Positions 37,995 through 46,669 of a DNA stretch of 64,000 nt are shown here, one piece after another; position 1 is the first letter of the stretch; each line of letters begins with the position of its first letter. The translations under genes and the position numbers were made by a program. Below the pieces are notes generated by a model that had not been told where the DNA came from, ran no database searches, and saw nothing but the letters and a program-made list of their open reading frames with translations. This stretch comes from Sphingomonas swuensis (GTDB taxonomy: Bacteria; Pseudomonadota; Alphaproteobacteria; Sphingomonadales; Sphingomonadaceae): NCBI RefSeq assembly GCF_039538045.1, contig NZ_BAABBQ010000001.1, positions 1,944,001 to 2,008,000 on the forward strand. The letters run 5' to 3'.

Positions 37995-38612
37995 ATGCGA
38001 ACCCTGTCCATCATCGCCGCGACCGTCGCTCTCGGCGCCGTCGCCGCTCCGGCCGCGGCCCAATATTATCCGGCGCCGCAGCAGCCCGCCCCCCAGCCCT
38101 ATCCGGGCCAGCCGGGCTACGGCTACTATCCCCAGCAGCAGCCGGGCTACGCCTATCCCCAGCAGCAGCCGGGCTATGGCTACCAGCAGCCGGGCTATGG
38201 CTACCAGCAGCCGGGCTACGGCTACCAGCAGCAGGGCGGGCCGCTCAGCAACGCCATCGCCCAGCTGCTCGGCAACCGCTATGCGGTGAACGACCGGACC
38301 GCGATCACCCAGTGCGCCAGCGCCGCCGCGGCCCAGGCGTCGCGGACCTACCCGGCGAACAACCAGTCGCCCTACGGCAATGCCTATGGCTACAACCAGC
38401 AGGTCGCGGGCTACGCCCGGGTCACCGCCATCACCAATGTCGAGCGTCGCAATCGCGGCAATCTCCGCGTTACCGGCCTTCTCGATACCGGTCGCTACGG
38501 CCAGTCGGCCTACGGTCAGTCGGGCTACGGCGCGCAGGGCGACCTCCGCTTCCGCTGCAACGTCGACTATCAGGGCCGCGTGACCGACATCCGTCTCAAC
38601 CGCACCCGCTAA
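37995..38612 (+). CDS. Secreted Gln/Gly/Tyr/Pro-rich protein
   Basis: A 205-residue product with a signal peptide (about 22 residues, cleavage near AAAQ). A low-complexity region follows (about 23-85) with repeated PGYGY-QQ units, then a globular part (about 90-205) containing two Cys (ITQCASAA and FRCNVDY). It may be an envelope or matrix protein. The DNA repeats code for the low-complexity tract. The ATG at 37995 is chosen as it gives the signal peptide. A hairpin follows the stop. Confidence 0.75.
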   Translation: MRTLSIIAATVALGAVAAPAAAQYYPAPQQPAPQPYPGQPGYGYYPQQQPGYAYPQQQPGYGYQQPGYGYQQPGYGYQQQGGPLSNAIAQLLGNRYAVNDRTAITQCASAAAAQASRTYPANNQSPYGNAYGYNQQVAGYARVTAITNVERRNRGNLRVTGLLDTGRYGQSAYGQSGYGAQGDLRFRCNVDYQGRVTDIRLNRTR

Positions 38613-38624
38613 AGCGGAAGGTTC

Positions 38625-38648
38625 GGGAGCACGGTGCTCCGTGCTCCC
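38625..38648 (+). terminator. Hairpin after the Gly/Tyr-rich gene
   Basis: GGGAGCACGG-tgct-CCGTGCTCCC is a perfect 10-bp stem 12 nt after the stop. There is no T tract. Confidence 0.6.
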
Positions 38649-38720
38649 CTGCCCGCACTCAGGGCCACCTATTTCGGGCTGCCATGAGTCTGCCAAGATG
38701 GCGGTGCTATGAGGAACGCC

Positions 38721-39947
38721 ATGGATAGGCGTGAACAATCCTCGGGCCTCGACGTGGCGATCGTCATGTTCGACTTCGGCCCCACCGGTGTGGTCCGCAA
38801 CGCGCTCCGGATCGCCGCCGCCAGCGCGCGTGCCGGGCTGCGGGTCGAGCTGTGGGTGGTGCAGGCGAGCGGGGTGATGAAGGGCGAGGTCCCGGCGAAC
38901 ATCCCGGTGGTCGAGTTCGGCGATCCGCTCGGAACCAACTATTCGCGAGGGGCCCGGCGGCGGGCCGGCCGTGCCACGGTTCCCTATCTTGCCGAGCTGA
39001 TCGACGAGCGCCGCCCGCGCCTGCTGCTGTCGGCAGGCAACCACTTCCACAGCTTCGCGGCGGCGGCGACCAGGCTCGCCCGCCATCCCACCCGGCTGCT
39101 GCTCCGGATCAGCACCGGGCTGCTGCCCAAGCCCGAGGGCACGCTCAATCCCTATCTTTGGATGCGCTTCCACTACAAGAAGTGGAAGGGCGAGCGGCGC
39201 CATGCCCGTGCCGCCAGGCTCATCGCCGTCAGCCAGGAGATCGCCAGCGAACTGCGCCGCGAGACCGACTGCGCGCCCGAGCAGATCGTGGTCATCCCCA
39301 ACGGCATCGACCGCACCGCGATCGAGGAGAAGGCACAGCAGCCGTTCGAGCACGAGTGGTTCGCGCCGGGCGCGCCGCCGGTCATTCTCGGCGTCGGCCG
39401 GATCGACAAGTTCAAGAACTTCGAGCTGCTGATCGCCGCCTTCGCTCGGCTTCGCGCGACCCGACCCCTGCGGCTGATGATCCTCGGCGAGGAGCGCAAT
39501 GCCTGGCGCCATCGGCTGGAAAAGCTGGCGCGCCAGCTGGGGGTCGCCGACGACATCCGCTTCGAGGGCTTCCAGCCCAACCCGCACCCCTATTTCCGAC
39601 GCGCCGCCGCCTACGTCTGTTGCTCGCGTTACGAGGGGATGAGCAATGCGACGCTCGAGGCGATGGCGAACGGCTGCCCGGTGGTCGCGACCCGTACCGC
39701 GACCGGTGCGGCCGAGCTGCTCGACGATGGCCGGGTCGGACCACTGGCCGAGCCGAGTCCCGACGCGCTGGCGGCTGCGATCGGGCGCCGGATCGAGGCA
39801 CCGCGCGACAGCGATGGACTCAGGGCCCGGGCGGCGGATTTCGACCTGGCGAGGACCACCGCGGCTTATGTCGAGCTGCTGTCTTCCGAAGCGGGACTGG
39901 CGACAGCTCCCGCGGGACACCGGAGCGCAAAGGCGCTGGCGGCCTAG
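38721..39947 (+). CDS. Glycosyltransferase family 4
   Basis: A GT-B type glycosyltransferase of about 408 residues. The N-terminal domain begins LDVAIVMFDFGPTGVVRNALR. The C-terminal domain has the GT4 signature ILGVGRIDKFKNFELLI and the E-x7-E motif in SRYEGMSNATLEAMANG. It likely acts on the cytoplasmic side, adding sugar to a lipid-linked or polysaccharide acceptor. The start is set at the ATG at 38721, which has GAGG 6 nt before it. The ATG at 38709 adds four residues. Its TAG stop shares CTAG with the convergent astD stop. Confidence 0.87.
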   Translation: MDRREQSSGLDVAIVMFDFGPTGVVRNALRIAAASARAGLRVELWVVQASGVMKGEVPANIPVVEFGDPLGTNYSRGARRRAGRATVPYLAELIDERRPRLLLSAGNHFHSFAAAATRLARHPTRLLLRISTGLLPKPEGTLNPYLWMRFHYKKWKGERRHARAARLIAVSQEIASELRRETDCAPEQIVVIPNGIDRTAIEEKAQQPFEHEWFAPGAPPVILGVGRIDKFKNFELLIAAFARLRATRPLRLMILGEERNAWRHRLEKLARQLGVADDIRFEGFQPNPHPYFRRAAAYVCCSRYEGMSNATLEAMANGCPVVATRTATGAAELLDDGRVGPLAEPSPDALAAAIGRRIEAPRDSDGLRARAADFDLARTTAAYVELLSSEAGLATAPAGHRSAKALAA

Positions 39948-41371
39948 TCCTCGAGCATGTTGGGGTCGCGAAGCCCTTCGCCGATCGAGGCCCGGGCCAG
40001 TTCGGCCTCGCTGCTGGTGACCGGATAGGCGCAATAATCGGCGGCGTAGAAAGCGCTCGGGCGATGGTTTCCGCTCAGGCCGACGCCTCCGAACGGCGCG
40101 GTCGACGGAGCGCCATTGGTCGGCTTGTTCCAGTTGATGACCCCGGCGCGGACCTCGCTCCAGAAACGATCGTAGAGCTGGGGGGCCCCGCCCACGAGGC
40201 TCGCGGCGAGCCCGAAGCGGGTGTTGTTGGCCTCGCGAATGGCAGCCTCGAAGTCCGGTACGCGGATTAGCTGGAGCACCGGCCCGAACAGCTCCTCGTC
40301 GGGACGGTCGTCGACTTCGGTCACGTCGATCAGCCCGGGGGTCAGGAACGGACGGGTCTCGGACGGGCGGTCGAGCCGGCGGATGACGCGGGCTCCCTTC
40401 ATCATCAGGTCGAGAAACTGGGTCTGGAGGTGATCGGCGGCGGCAAGGTCGATCACCGGGCCCATGAAGGGCTGTGGGTTGGCGTGGGGCTCGTCGACGA
40501 TGATCCGGTTCATCACCTTGAGGATCGCCGCGACGAGCCGATCGCCCTCGGCCCCCTCGCGGACGATCAGGCGGCGAGCGGCGGTGCAGCGCTGGCCGGC
40601 CGAGAGGAAGGCCGACTGGACGGCAATGGTCGCGGCCGATTCCACATCCTTGACGTCCCACACGACCAGCGGGTTGTTGCCGCCGAGTTCGAGCGCAAGG
40701 ATCTTGTGCGGCATGTCGGCGAACTGACGGTGGAGCGCCTGCCCTGCCCTAGCCGAGCCGGTGAACAGCAAGCCGTCGATGTCCGGCTCGCCTGCCAGTG
40801 CCCGGCCTTCATCGGGACCTCCGATGAGCAGGCGCACCGCGCCCACCGGAACGCCGGCGCGATGCATCAGCGCAACCAGCATCGCGCCCGTCGCTGGGGT
40901 CTTTTCCGACGGCTTGAACACCACCGTGTTGCCGGCAAGCAGGGCCGGCACGATGTGCCCGTTCGGGAGGTGCGCCGGGAAGTTGTAGGGTCCGAGCACC
41001 GCCAGCACGCCATGCGGCTTGTGGCGAACGGCGATCTTCTGCCCGAGCGCCGCCTCGAGCTTCCGCTGCGGGGTTCGTTCGAGATAGGCGCTGATCGAGA
41101 TGTCGACCTTGTTGATGACCGCAGCCACCTCGGTCTTCGCTTCCCACAGCGGCTTGCCGGTCTCGCGCGCGATCAGGTCGGCGAACCTGCCCTCTTCCGC
41201 CCGGACCTCATTGGCAAAGCGCCGCAGGGTCTCGGCGCGAAAGGTGACCGATTGCGCGGCCCAGCTCGGAAAGGCCTCGCGGGCGGCCGCCACTTCCGTC
41301 GCCGCATCGCCGACGTCGCCGGACCACAACTCGGCACCGGTCGCCGGCTCCGTCGAAATCAGATGCGTCAA
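39944..41371 (-). CDS. astD: N-succinylglutamate 5-semialdehyde dehydrogenase
   Basis: An NAD-dependent aldehyde dehydrogenase, 475 residues, that oxidises succinylglutamate semialdehyde in the arginine succinyltransferase (AST) pathway. The catalytic Cys is in SAGQRCTAARR and the Glu in LALELGGNNP. Family features are YNFPAHLPNGH and FKPSEKTP. No other ast gene lies next to it in this window, so the assignment to AST rests on sequence similarity as I recall it. It may act on a related semialdehyde. It is followed by a convergent overlap with the glycosyltransferase. Confidence 0.82.
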   Translation of the reverse strand: MTHLISTEPATGAELWSGDVGDAATEVAAAREAFPSWAAQSVTFRAETLRRFANEVRAEEGRFADLIARETGKPLWEAKTEVAAVINKVDISISAYLERTPQRKLEAALGQKIAVRHKPHGVLAVLGPYNFPAHLPNGHIVPALLAGNTVVFKPSEKTPATGAMLVALMHRAGVPVGAVRLLIGGPDEGRALAGEPDIDGLLFTGSARAGQALHRQFADMPHKILALELGGNNPLVVWDVKDVESAATIAVQSAFLSAGQRCTAARRLIVREGAEGDRLVAAILKVMNRIIVDEPHANPQPFMGPVIDLAAADHLQTQFLDLMMKGARVIRRLDRPSETRPFLTPGLIDVTEVDDRPDEELFGPVLQLIRVPDFEAAIREANNTRFGLAASLVGGAPQLYDRFWSEVRAGVINWNKPTNGAPSTAPFGGVGLSGNHRPSAFYAADYCAYPVTSSEAELARASIGEGLRDPNMLED

Positions 41372-41419
41372 GCTCGTTTCCTCTTCGGTCGCGTCAGTGA
41401 CAGGAGGCGTTTGCCGGCG

Positions 41420-42784
41420 TCAACCCTGCGCCATTGCCTCGCCCATCCGCCGGATGGCGGCGATCTTCGCGTGGAAGGGCGACCAGTCGTCATCGCTTGC
41501 GATGGCCGACCAGATTGCCTCGACTTCCTCGATGTGGAGCGAGCAGGGCTTCTGGTCCGACCAGTAAGCGTGCGTCGCAGGCTGCTCCCGCCCGGCGAGC
41601 AGCTGCGCCAGCCGCTCGAAGGGCTCGCCGCTCCACTTTTCCTCGACCGCTCGCCGCCCGCCTCGCCAGTCGAAGAAGAAGCGGTCGATCTCGACAGGGC
41701 TGGCGGAGAGCGCCTGCGTGATTGCCCGGGCAAGGTCGCGATCCTCGGCCTCCGCGCCCGCTTCGATACCGAGACGTCGCACCAGCGCGTCTGCGAGCGC
41801 GCGATGGAAGAGCTCGGGGAAGCGCTGCAGCTGGTCACTGAGCACCTTGTGGTCGTCGACCAGCAGCGCGAGGCAGCCGGCGAGTTGGGCGAGGTTCCAC
41901 TGGATCGCCTCGGGCTGACGGCCGAAGGCGTAGAGCCCGGCATGGTCGAAGTAGGCGGCGGTGAAGGTCACGTCCCAAGTCGGGGTGAACCGCCAAGGCC
42001 CATAGTCGAAGCTCTCGCCGGTGATGTTGATGTTGTCGGTATTGAGCACGCCGTGGACGAAGCCTGCCGCCAGGTAGGAAGCCGCAAGGCGCGCGGTCCG
42101 CTCGGTGACCAGCTCCATCAGGCGCGTCGCACCCGCATCGGCCGGCTCTCCGTAGAGATGCTCGAGACAGTAAGCGACCAGGGCTTCGAGGTCGGCGACC
42201 TCCTCGAAGAAGGCGAGCCGCTGGAAGGTGCCGATGCGGATGTGGCTGTGGCTTAGCCGGGTCAGCACCGCCGAGCGGGTCGGCGACGGCTCGTCGTTGC
42301 GCTCGAGCTGCTCGCCCGTCTCGAACAAGGCGAAGCTGCGGCTGGTGTCGACGCCGAGCGCCTGCAGCATCTCGGTCGCGAGCACTTCGCGCACCCCGCC
42401 CTTGAGCGTCAGCCGGCCGTCGCCGAAGCGGCTCCAGGGCGTCTGGCCGCTGCCCTTGGTGCCGAGGTCGAGCAGCCGCCCCCGTCCGTCGCGCAGCTGG
42501 CCGAAGAGGAAGCCGCGCCCGTCTCCGAGGTCGGGATTGTAGGACCGGAACTGGTGACCGTGGTAGCGCAGCGCGAGCGGCTGCCCGAGATTGCCGTCGA
42601 GCGGCTCGAACCGGCAGAAATGACGGGCGCGATCGACTGCGGTGAGCCCCACCTCTCCCGCCGCGGCCGCGTTCCAGAAGCGCTCGGTGCAGCCGGGGAA
42701 ATCGGCTGCCGACACGGGATCGTAGAAGGCGTCGCCGAGTTCGAGGATACGCGGATCGGGGCGATAGGGTTGCGGAAGCGTCAT
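41420..42784 (-). CDS. selO: Protein adenylyltransferase SelO/YdiU family
   Basis: A pseudokinase that transfers AMP to Ser, Thr or Tyr of other proteins and is linked to redox stress. The 454 residues show GTKGSGQTPWSRFGDGR, VREVLATEML and the catalytic-loop-like HGVLNTDNINI with DYGPW. It is shorter than the E. coli protein (478 aa) and ends without the C-terminal Cys pair that can form a disulfide in that protein. The ATG is the first in frame. It lies 48 nt from astD on the same strand and is divergent from the hydrolase gene. Confidence 0.9.
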   Translation of the reverse strand: MTLPQPYRPDPRILELGDAFYDPVSAADFPGCTERFWNAAAAGEVGLTAVDRARHFCRFEPLDGNLGQPLALRYHGHQFRSYNPDLGDGRGFLFGQLRDGRGRLLDLGTKGSGQTPWSRFGDGRLTLKGGVREVLATEMLQALGVDTSRSFALFETGEQLERNDEPSPTRSAVLTRLSHSHIRIGTFQRLAFFEEVADLEALVAYCLEHLYGEPADAGATRLMELVTERTARLAASYLAAGFVHGVLNTDNINITGESFDYGPWRFTPTWDVTFTAAYFDHAGLYAFGRQPEAIQWNLAQLAGCLALLVDDHKVLSDQLQRFPELFHRALADALVRRLGIEAGAEAEDRDLARAITQALSASPVEIDRFFFDWRGGRRAVEEKWSGEPFERLAQLLAGREQPATHAYWSDQKPCSLHIEEVEAIWSAIASDDDWSPFHAKIAAIRRMGEAMAQG

Positions 42785-42828
42785 CTTGCCCGGATAGAGT
42801 GAGGAAAAGCTGGGTAGAGGAGTGGCCG

Positions 42829-43689
42829 GTGGCGGCGTTCGAGGATCGTTACTATAACAGCGCCGACGGTCTGAGGCTCCATTACCGCGATTATGCCGGC
42901 GGCGATCCCGACCAGCCGCCGATCCTCTGCCTTCCCGGCCTGACCCGCAACGCCCGCGACTTCGAGCCGGTCGCCGACCGCTTTACCGGCGCATGGCGCG
43001 TGCTCGCTCTCGACTTTCGCGGCCGTGGCCTCAGCGCCGCCGACCCCGAGCCCAACCGCTACATGCCGGCGACCTATGCCCGCGACGTCATAAAGCTCCT
43101 CGACCAGCTCGGAATTGCCGACGCGGTATTCGTCGGGACTTCGCTCGGCGGGCTCGTGACCATGCTGATCGGAGCGATGGAGGACGAGCGGATCGCCGGC
43201 GCCCTCCTCAACGACATCGGGCCGCAGGTCTCGCCCGAGGGGATCGAGCGGATCCGTACCTATGTCGGCAAGCCGGCGCTGTTCGGAAGCTTCGCCGAGG
43301 CCGGTGCGGCGATGGGCTCGCGCGCGGCCGACGTCTACCCGGACTGGAGCGCGGCGGATTGGGAACGTTTCGCCCGCCGCTGCTGCCGCGAAGAGGGCGG
43401 CGAGGTCGTCCTCGACTATGACATGGCGATCGCCCAGCCCTTCGCGCAGGCCAATGACGCGACCCAGCCCGACCTCTGGCCGTGGCTCGACCACTTCAAA
43501 GACAAGCCGGTGACGGTGCTTCGCGGCGAACTCAGCGACCTCTTCTCGGCCGACGTGGCGGAGCGGATGATCGCCGCGCTTGGCGACGGCGCCGAACTGG
43601 TGACGGTGCCGAACGTCGGCCACGCCCCGAGCTTCGACGAGCCCGAAAGCATCGCCGCGCTCGAGCGACTGCTGGCACGGATCGGCTAG
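42829..43689 (+). CDS. Alpha/beta hydrolase
   Basis: About 286 residues with an alpha/beta hydrolase fold: nucleophile in FVGTSLGGLVT, an oxyanion-forming LPGLTRNARDFEP and a C-terminal His in NVGHAPSFDEP. No signal peptide is visible. The start is GTG at 42829 with GAGGAG 6 nt before it. An upstream in-frame GTG at 42799 would add 10 residues. The stop shares CTAG with the SCO gene. The substrate is unknown. Confidence 0.85.
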   Translation: MAAFEDRYYNSADGLRLHYRDYAGGDPDQPPILCLPGLTRNARDFEPVADRFTGAWRVLALDFRGRGLSAADPEPNRYMPATYARDVIKLLDQLGIADAVFVGTSLGGLVTMLIGAMEDERIAGALLNDIGPQVSPEGIERIRTYVGKPALFGSFAEAGAAMGSRAADVYPDWSAADWERFARRCCREEGGEVVLDYDMAIAQPFAQANDATQPDLWPWLDHFKDKPVTVLRGELSDLFSADVAERMIAALGDGAELVTVPNVGHAPSFDEPESIAALERLLARIG

Positions 43690-44315
43690 GCGGTAATCCG
43701 CCGCAGCTTGTCGAGCGCGGGAGCGTCGCCTTCCTCCAGCGAAATGGTTGAGACGAAGCTGCCGGTGCGGTCGAACAGCAGCACCGACGCGCCGTGGTCG
43801 ACGGTGTAGCCGTCGGGCGAATCCTTGTCGGCGACCTTCTTCTGGTAAGTGCCGTGCGCCTTGGCGACGGCGGCAACCTCGGCCTCGGTCCCGGTCAGGC
43901 CGACGATCGGCGTGCCGAACAGGCCGACATAATCGCGCACGACCGGCACGGTGTCACGCTGGGGATCGACCGAGACGAACAGGATGCGGAAGCTCTCGTC
44001 GCCCTTGCCGAGCTCCTTGCGCAGCTTGGCGAGTCGGCCGAGCGTGTTGGGACAGACGTCCGGGCAATGGGTGAAGCCGAAGAAGATGGCGTAGGGCTCG
44101 CCCTTGAGGCTGGCCGAGGAGAAGGGCTTGCCGTCGGTCCCGGTCAGGGTGAACGGACCGCCGAGCGTAAACCCCGGCATTCCGGGCTCGGCGCGAAGCT
44201 GGGGCTGCGGGCGAAGCCAGACGATCGCGGCGAGGACGGCGGCGACGGCGACGAGCGCCCACAGCGCCCATCGGACGATGCGCAGCGACGAGCGCGCGGG
44301 CGCCTCAGTGGCCAT
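43686..44315 (-). CDS. SCO family copper chaperone for cytochrome c oxidase
   Basis: A 209-residue thioredoxin-fold protein anchored by one N-terminal transmembrane helix (about 13-32). The copper-binding CPDVC (in THCPDVCPNTLG) and a distal His (YTVDHGAS) are both present, as in proteins that metallate the CuA site of cytochrome oxidase. Its ATG overlaps the PCu(A)C gene by 11 nt. Its stop shares CTAG with a convergent hydrolase. Both copper genes follow a thiolase gene. Confidence 0.92.
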   Translation of the reverse strand: MATEAPARSSLRIVRWALWALVAVAAVLAAIVWLRPQPQLRAEPGMPGFTLGGPFTLTGTDGKPFSSASLKGEPYAIFFGFTHCPDVCPNTLGRLAKLRKELGKGDESFRILFVSVDPQRDTVPVVRDYVGLFGTPIVGLTGTEAEVAAVAKAHGTYQKKVADKDSPDGYTVDHGASVLLFDRTGSFVSTISLEEGDAPALDKLRRITA

Positions 44316-44754
44316 GGTGACCTTGTCCGGCGGGAGACGCGCCGGGGGCGAGCACCGGAAGGCTGACCTGCACCGAGCCTGCCCGCGCGAAGCGCAAGGT
44401 CAGCGGCAGGCGAGTCCCGGGGCGCAGCGGCGCCTTCAACCCCATCAGCATGACATGGAGACCCCCCGGCCGCATCGCGATCTGCCCACCGGCACTAATG
44501 GGCTGCGCTCCCGCCGGACGCATCCGCGTGATTCCGCCGGCAAGGACGCTGTTGTGGATCGAGGCGCTCTGCGCCGCCGGCGTGGTCACCCCGACCAGGC
44601 GATCAGCGGCGGGTCCGCCATTGTGCACGGTGACGTAAGCCGCGGCGTTGGCGAGGCCGGCCTGCGCGAAGCCCGTGACGTGCATGGCAGGAGCCTTGGC
44701 CGCGGCGGGTGCAGCGAGGGCCAGCGCGGCCAGGCAGAGATGACGCAGGATCAT
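44305..44754 (-). CDS. Periplasmic copper chaperone PCu(A)C
   Basis: A 149-residue protein with a signal peptide (LCLAALALAAPAAAKA). The family copper-ligand pattern H-M...H-x-M is visible as SIHNSV, MRPAG and GGLHVMLMGL. It hands Cu(I) to SCO or to cytochrome oxidase. The ATG (44754) overlaps the thiolase stop by one base (TGATG), so it is probably translationally coupled. It precedes SCO by an overlap of 11 nt. Confidence 0.9.
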   Translation of the reverse strand: MILRHLCLAALALAAPAAAKAPAMHVTGFAQAGLANAAAYVTVHNGGPAADRLVGVTTPAAQSASIHNSVLAGGITRMRPAGAQPISAGGQIAMRPGGLHVMLMGLKAPLRPGTRLPLTLRFARAGSVQVSLPVLAPGASPAGQGHHGH

Positions 44755-45929
44755 CAGAGTGCCTCGACGATGGTCACGTTGGCGATCCCGCCGCCTTCGC
44801 ACATGGTCTGCAGGCCGTAGCGCTTGCCGCCCTTGCGCAACGCATGGATCAACGTGGTCATCAGCTTGGTCCCACTCGCGCCGAGCGGGTGGCCGAGGCT
44901 GATCGCGCCGCCGTTGACGTTGAGGCGGTCGGGGTCGCCGCCGATTTCGCGCAGCCAGGCGAGAGGGACCGGGGCGAAGGCCTCGTTGACCTCGTAGAGG
45001 TCGATGTCCTCGATCCGGCGGCCGGAGCGCTCGAGTGCACGGCGGGTCGCGGGGATCGGCTCCATCAGCATGATGACCGGATCGCCCGCGGTGACCGTGA
45101 GATGGTCGATTCGGGCCAGCGGGGTCAGGCCATGGTCCTTCAGTGCCTTCTCGCTCACTACCATGACTCCGCTGGCGCCGTCGCAGATCTGGCTGGCGTT
45201 GCCGGCGGTGATGACCCCGTCGGGCTTGAGCGTCTTGAGGCTTCCCAGACCTTCGAGCGAGGCGTCGAAGCGGATACCCTCGTCACGGTCATGGCGATGC
45301 TCGTTGCCCTCGGCATCGACGATGGTGAGCGGCACGATCTCGTCGGCGAAGTCGCCGCGGGTCGTCGCCGAAGCACCGCGGCGGTGGCTTTCAAGGGCGA
45401 AGGCGTCGAGCTCGTCGCGGCTGAACTGGTAGTTGCGCGCGATCATCTCGGCGCCGGTGAACTGGCTGAACTCGGTGACTCCGTAGCGATCCTTGATCGA
45501 CTGCGGCCACGGCCCGGTCCCGATCCCCGCCTGCAGCGGGAGCATGACGGCGAGGCCCATCGGCACGCGGGTCATGCTCTCGACCCCGGCGGCGATGACC
45601 ACGTCCTGCGTCCCGCTCATCACCGCCTGGGCGGCGAAGTGGATCGACTGCTGCGAGGAGCCGCACTGGCGGTCGATCGAGACCGCGGGCACGCTGTCCG
45701 GAAGGCCGCTCGCCATGACCATGTTGCGGCCGATGTGGAAGCTCTGCTCGCCGACCTGGCCGACGCAGCCGGCGATCACATCCTCGACCGCAGCCGGATC
45801 GATGCCCGAGCGCTCGACGAGGCTGTCGAGGACCCGCGCGCCGAGATCGGCGGGGTGCCAGTCCCTGAGCGCGCCACCCTTCTTGCCTCCGGCTGTGCGG
45901 GCGGCGGCGACAATATAGGCTGCGGGCAT
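44754..45929 (-). CDS. Acetyl-CoA C-acyltransferase (thiolase)
   Basis: A thiolase of 391 residues that cleaves or forms 3-ketoacyl-CoA. The nucleophilic Cys is in DRQCGSSQQ, with the His in LGHPLGASG and the second Cys in TMCEGGG. It may act in beta-oxidation or acetoacetyl-CoA synthesis; length and motifs do not tell which. AGGAG lies before the ATG at 45929. A 20-residue upstream extension is rejected. It follows a NifU-type gene by 25 nt. Confidence 0.92.
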   Translation of the reverse strand: MPAAYIVAAARTAGGKKGGALRDWHPADLGARVLDSLVERSGIDPAAVEDVIAGCVGQVGEQSFHIGRNMVMASGLPDSVPAVSIDRQCGSSQQSIHFAAQAVMSGTQDVVIAAGVESMTRVPMGLAVMLPLQAGIGTGPWPQSIKDRYGVTEFSQFTGAEMIARNYQFSRDELDAFALESHRRGASATTRGDFADEIVPLTIVDAEGNEHRHDRDEGIRFDASLEGLGSLKTLKPDGVITAGNASQICDGASGVMVVSEKALKDHGLTPLARIDHLTVTAGDPVIMLMEPIPATRRALERSGRRIEDIDLYEVNEAFAPVPLAWLREIGGDPDRLNVNGGAISLGHPLGASGTKLMTTLIHALRKGGKRYGLQTMCEGGGIANVTIVEAL

Positions 45930-45954
45930 GATGTCTCCTGTGTGTCCGGTGGGC

Positions 45955-46536
45955 TCAGACCGCCTCGACGGTCTCGACCTCGGGGACATAGTGGCGGATG
46001 AGGTTCTCGACGCCGCGCTTCAGCGTCACCGCCGACGAAGGGCAGCCTGCGCAGGCGCCCTGCATGGCGAGGAACAGGGTTCCTTCCTTGAAGCCGCGAT
46101 AGACGATGTCGCCGCCGTCCTGCGCGACCGCCGGACGCACCCGGGTCTCGAGCAACTCCTTGATCTGGGCGACGATCTCGGCATCGGCGGGATCGTCGCC
46201 GAAGCTCGCCTCCTCGGCGTCGACCGCGACATGGATGCCCGCCGCGCTGCCGGGAGCGAACAAAGGCGCGCCCGCGACGAAATGGTCGAGCATCAGCTGG
46301 ACGACGTCGATCTCGAGCCCGGCCCAGTCGACCCCGGGCACCGCGGTGACCGAGACGAAGTCGCGACCGAAGAACACGCCCTCGACCTCGCCGGTGCGGA
46401 ACAGCGCTTCGGCGAGCGGCGAGGCAGCGGCGCTTTCGGCGTCGGGGAAGTCGCGGCTTCCGGCTTCCATCACGGTCATGCCGGGAAGGAACTTGCGGGT
46501 CGCTGGATTGGGGGTGAGCGCGGTCTCGATCAGCAT
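45955..46536 (-). CDS. NifU-like Fe-S cluster carrier (NFU type)
   Basis: A 193-residue protein with an N-terminal Nfu-N domain (LTPNPATRKFLPG, about 8-20) and a C-terminal NifU domain holding the cluster ligands in ACAGCPSSAVT. This is the layout of NfuA-type carriers in alphaproteobacteria, which deliver [4Fe-4S] clusters to dehydratases and lipoyl synthase. The start at 46536 (MLIETALTPNP) matches family N-termini. In-frame upstream ATGs (46545) are possible. It starts the operon nifU-thiolase-PCu(A)C-SCO. Confidence 0.88.
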   Translation of the reverse strand: MLIETALTPNPATRKFLPGMTVMEAGSRDFPDAESAAASPLAEALFRTGEVEGVFFGRDFVSVTAVPGVDWAGLEIDVVQLMLDHFVAGAPLFAPGSAAGIHVAVDAEEASFGDDPADAEIVAQIKELLETRVRPAVAQDGGDIVYRGFKEGTLFLAMQGACAGCPSSAVTLKRGVENLIRHYVPEVETVEAV

Positions 46537-46608
46537 GGGGCCCATGTGGCGGAGCAGCCCTGCAGGTTCAAGCATCCCGGACGTTTCGTGGGCCGCCGGC
46601 AAGGCATT

Positions 46609-46640
46609 CGCGGGCCGGAGAAATCATCCTCCGGCCCGCG
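46609..46640 (-). terminator. Terminator hairpin after dnaB
   Basis: CGCGGGCCGGAG and CTCCGGCCCGCG form a perfect 12-bp stem around an 8-nt loop, starting 29 nt after the dnaB stop on the minus strand. Confidence 0.7.
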
Positions 46641-46669
46641 GCCCCCTCCCCGGGTACTTCACCGCTTGC

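Noticed and set aside
38060..38245. CRISPR-like repeats
   Set aside because: The repeats are codon-periodic and encode PGYGYQQ units in a secreted protein. There are no spacers.
37908..40661. 917-codon minus-strand frame opposite the Gly/Tyr-rich gene and glycosyltransferase
   Set aside because: No motif; the plus-strand genes explain the region.
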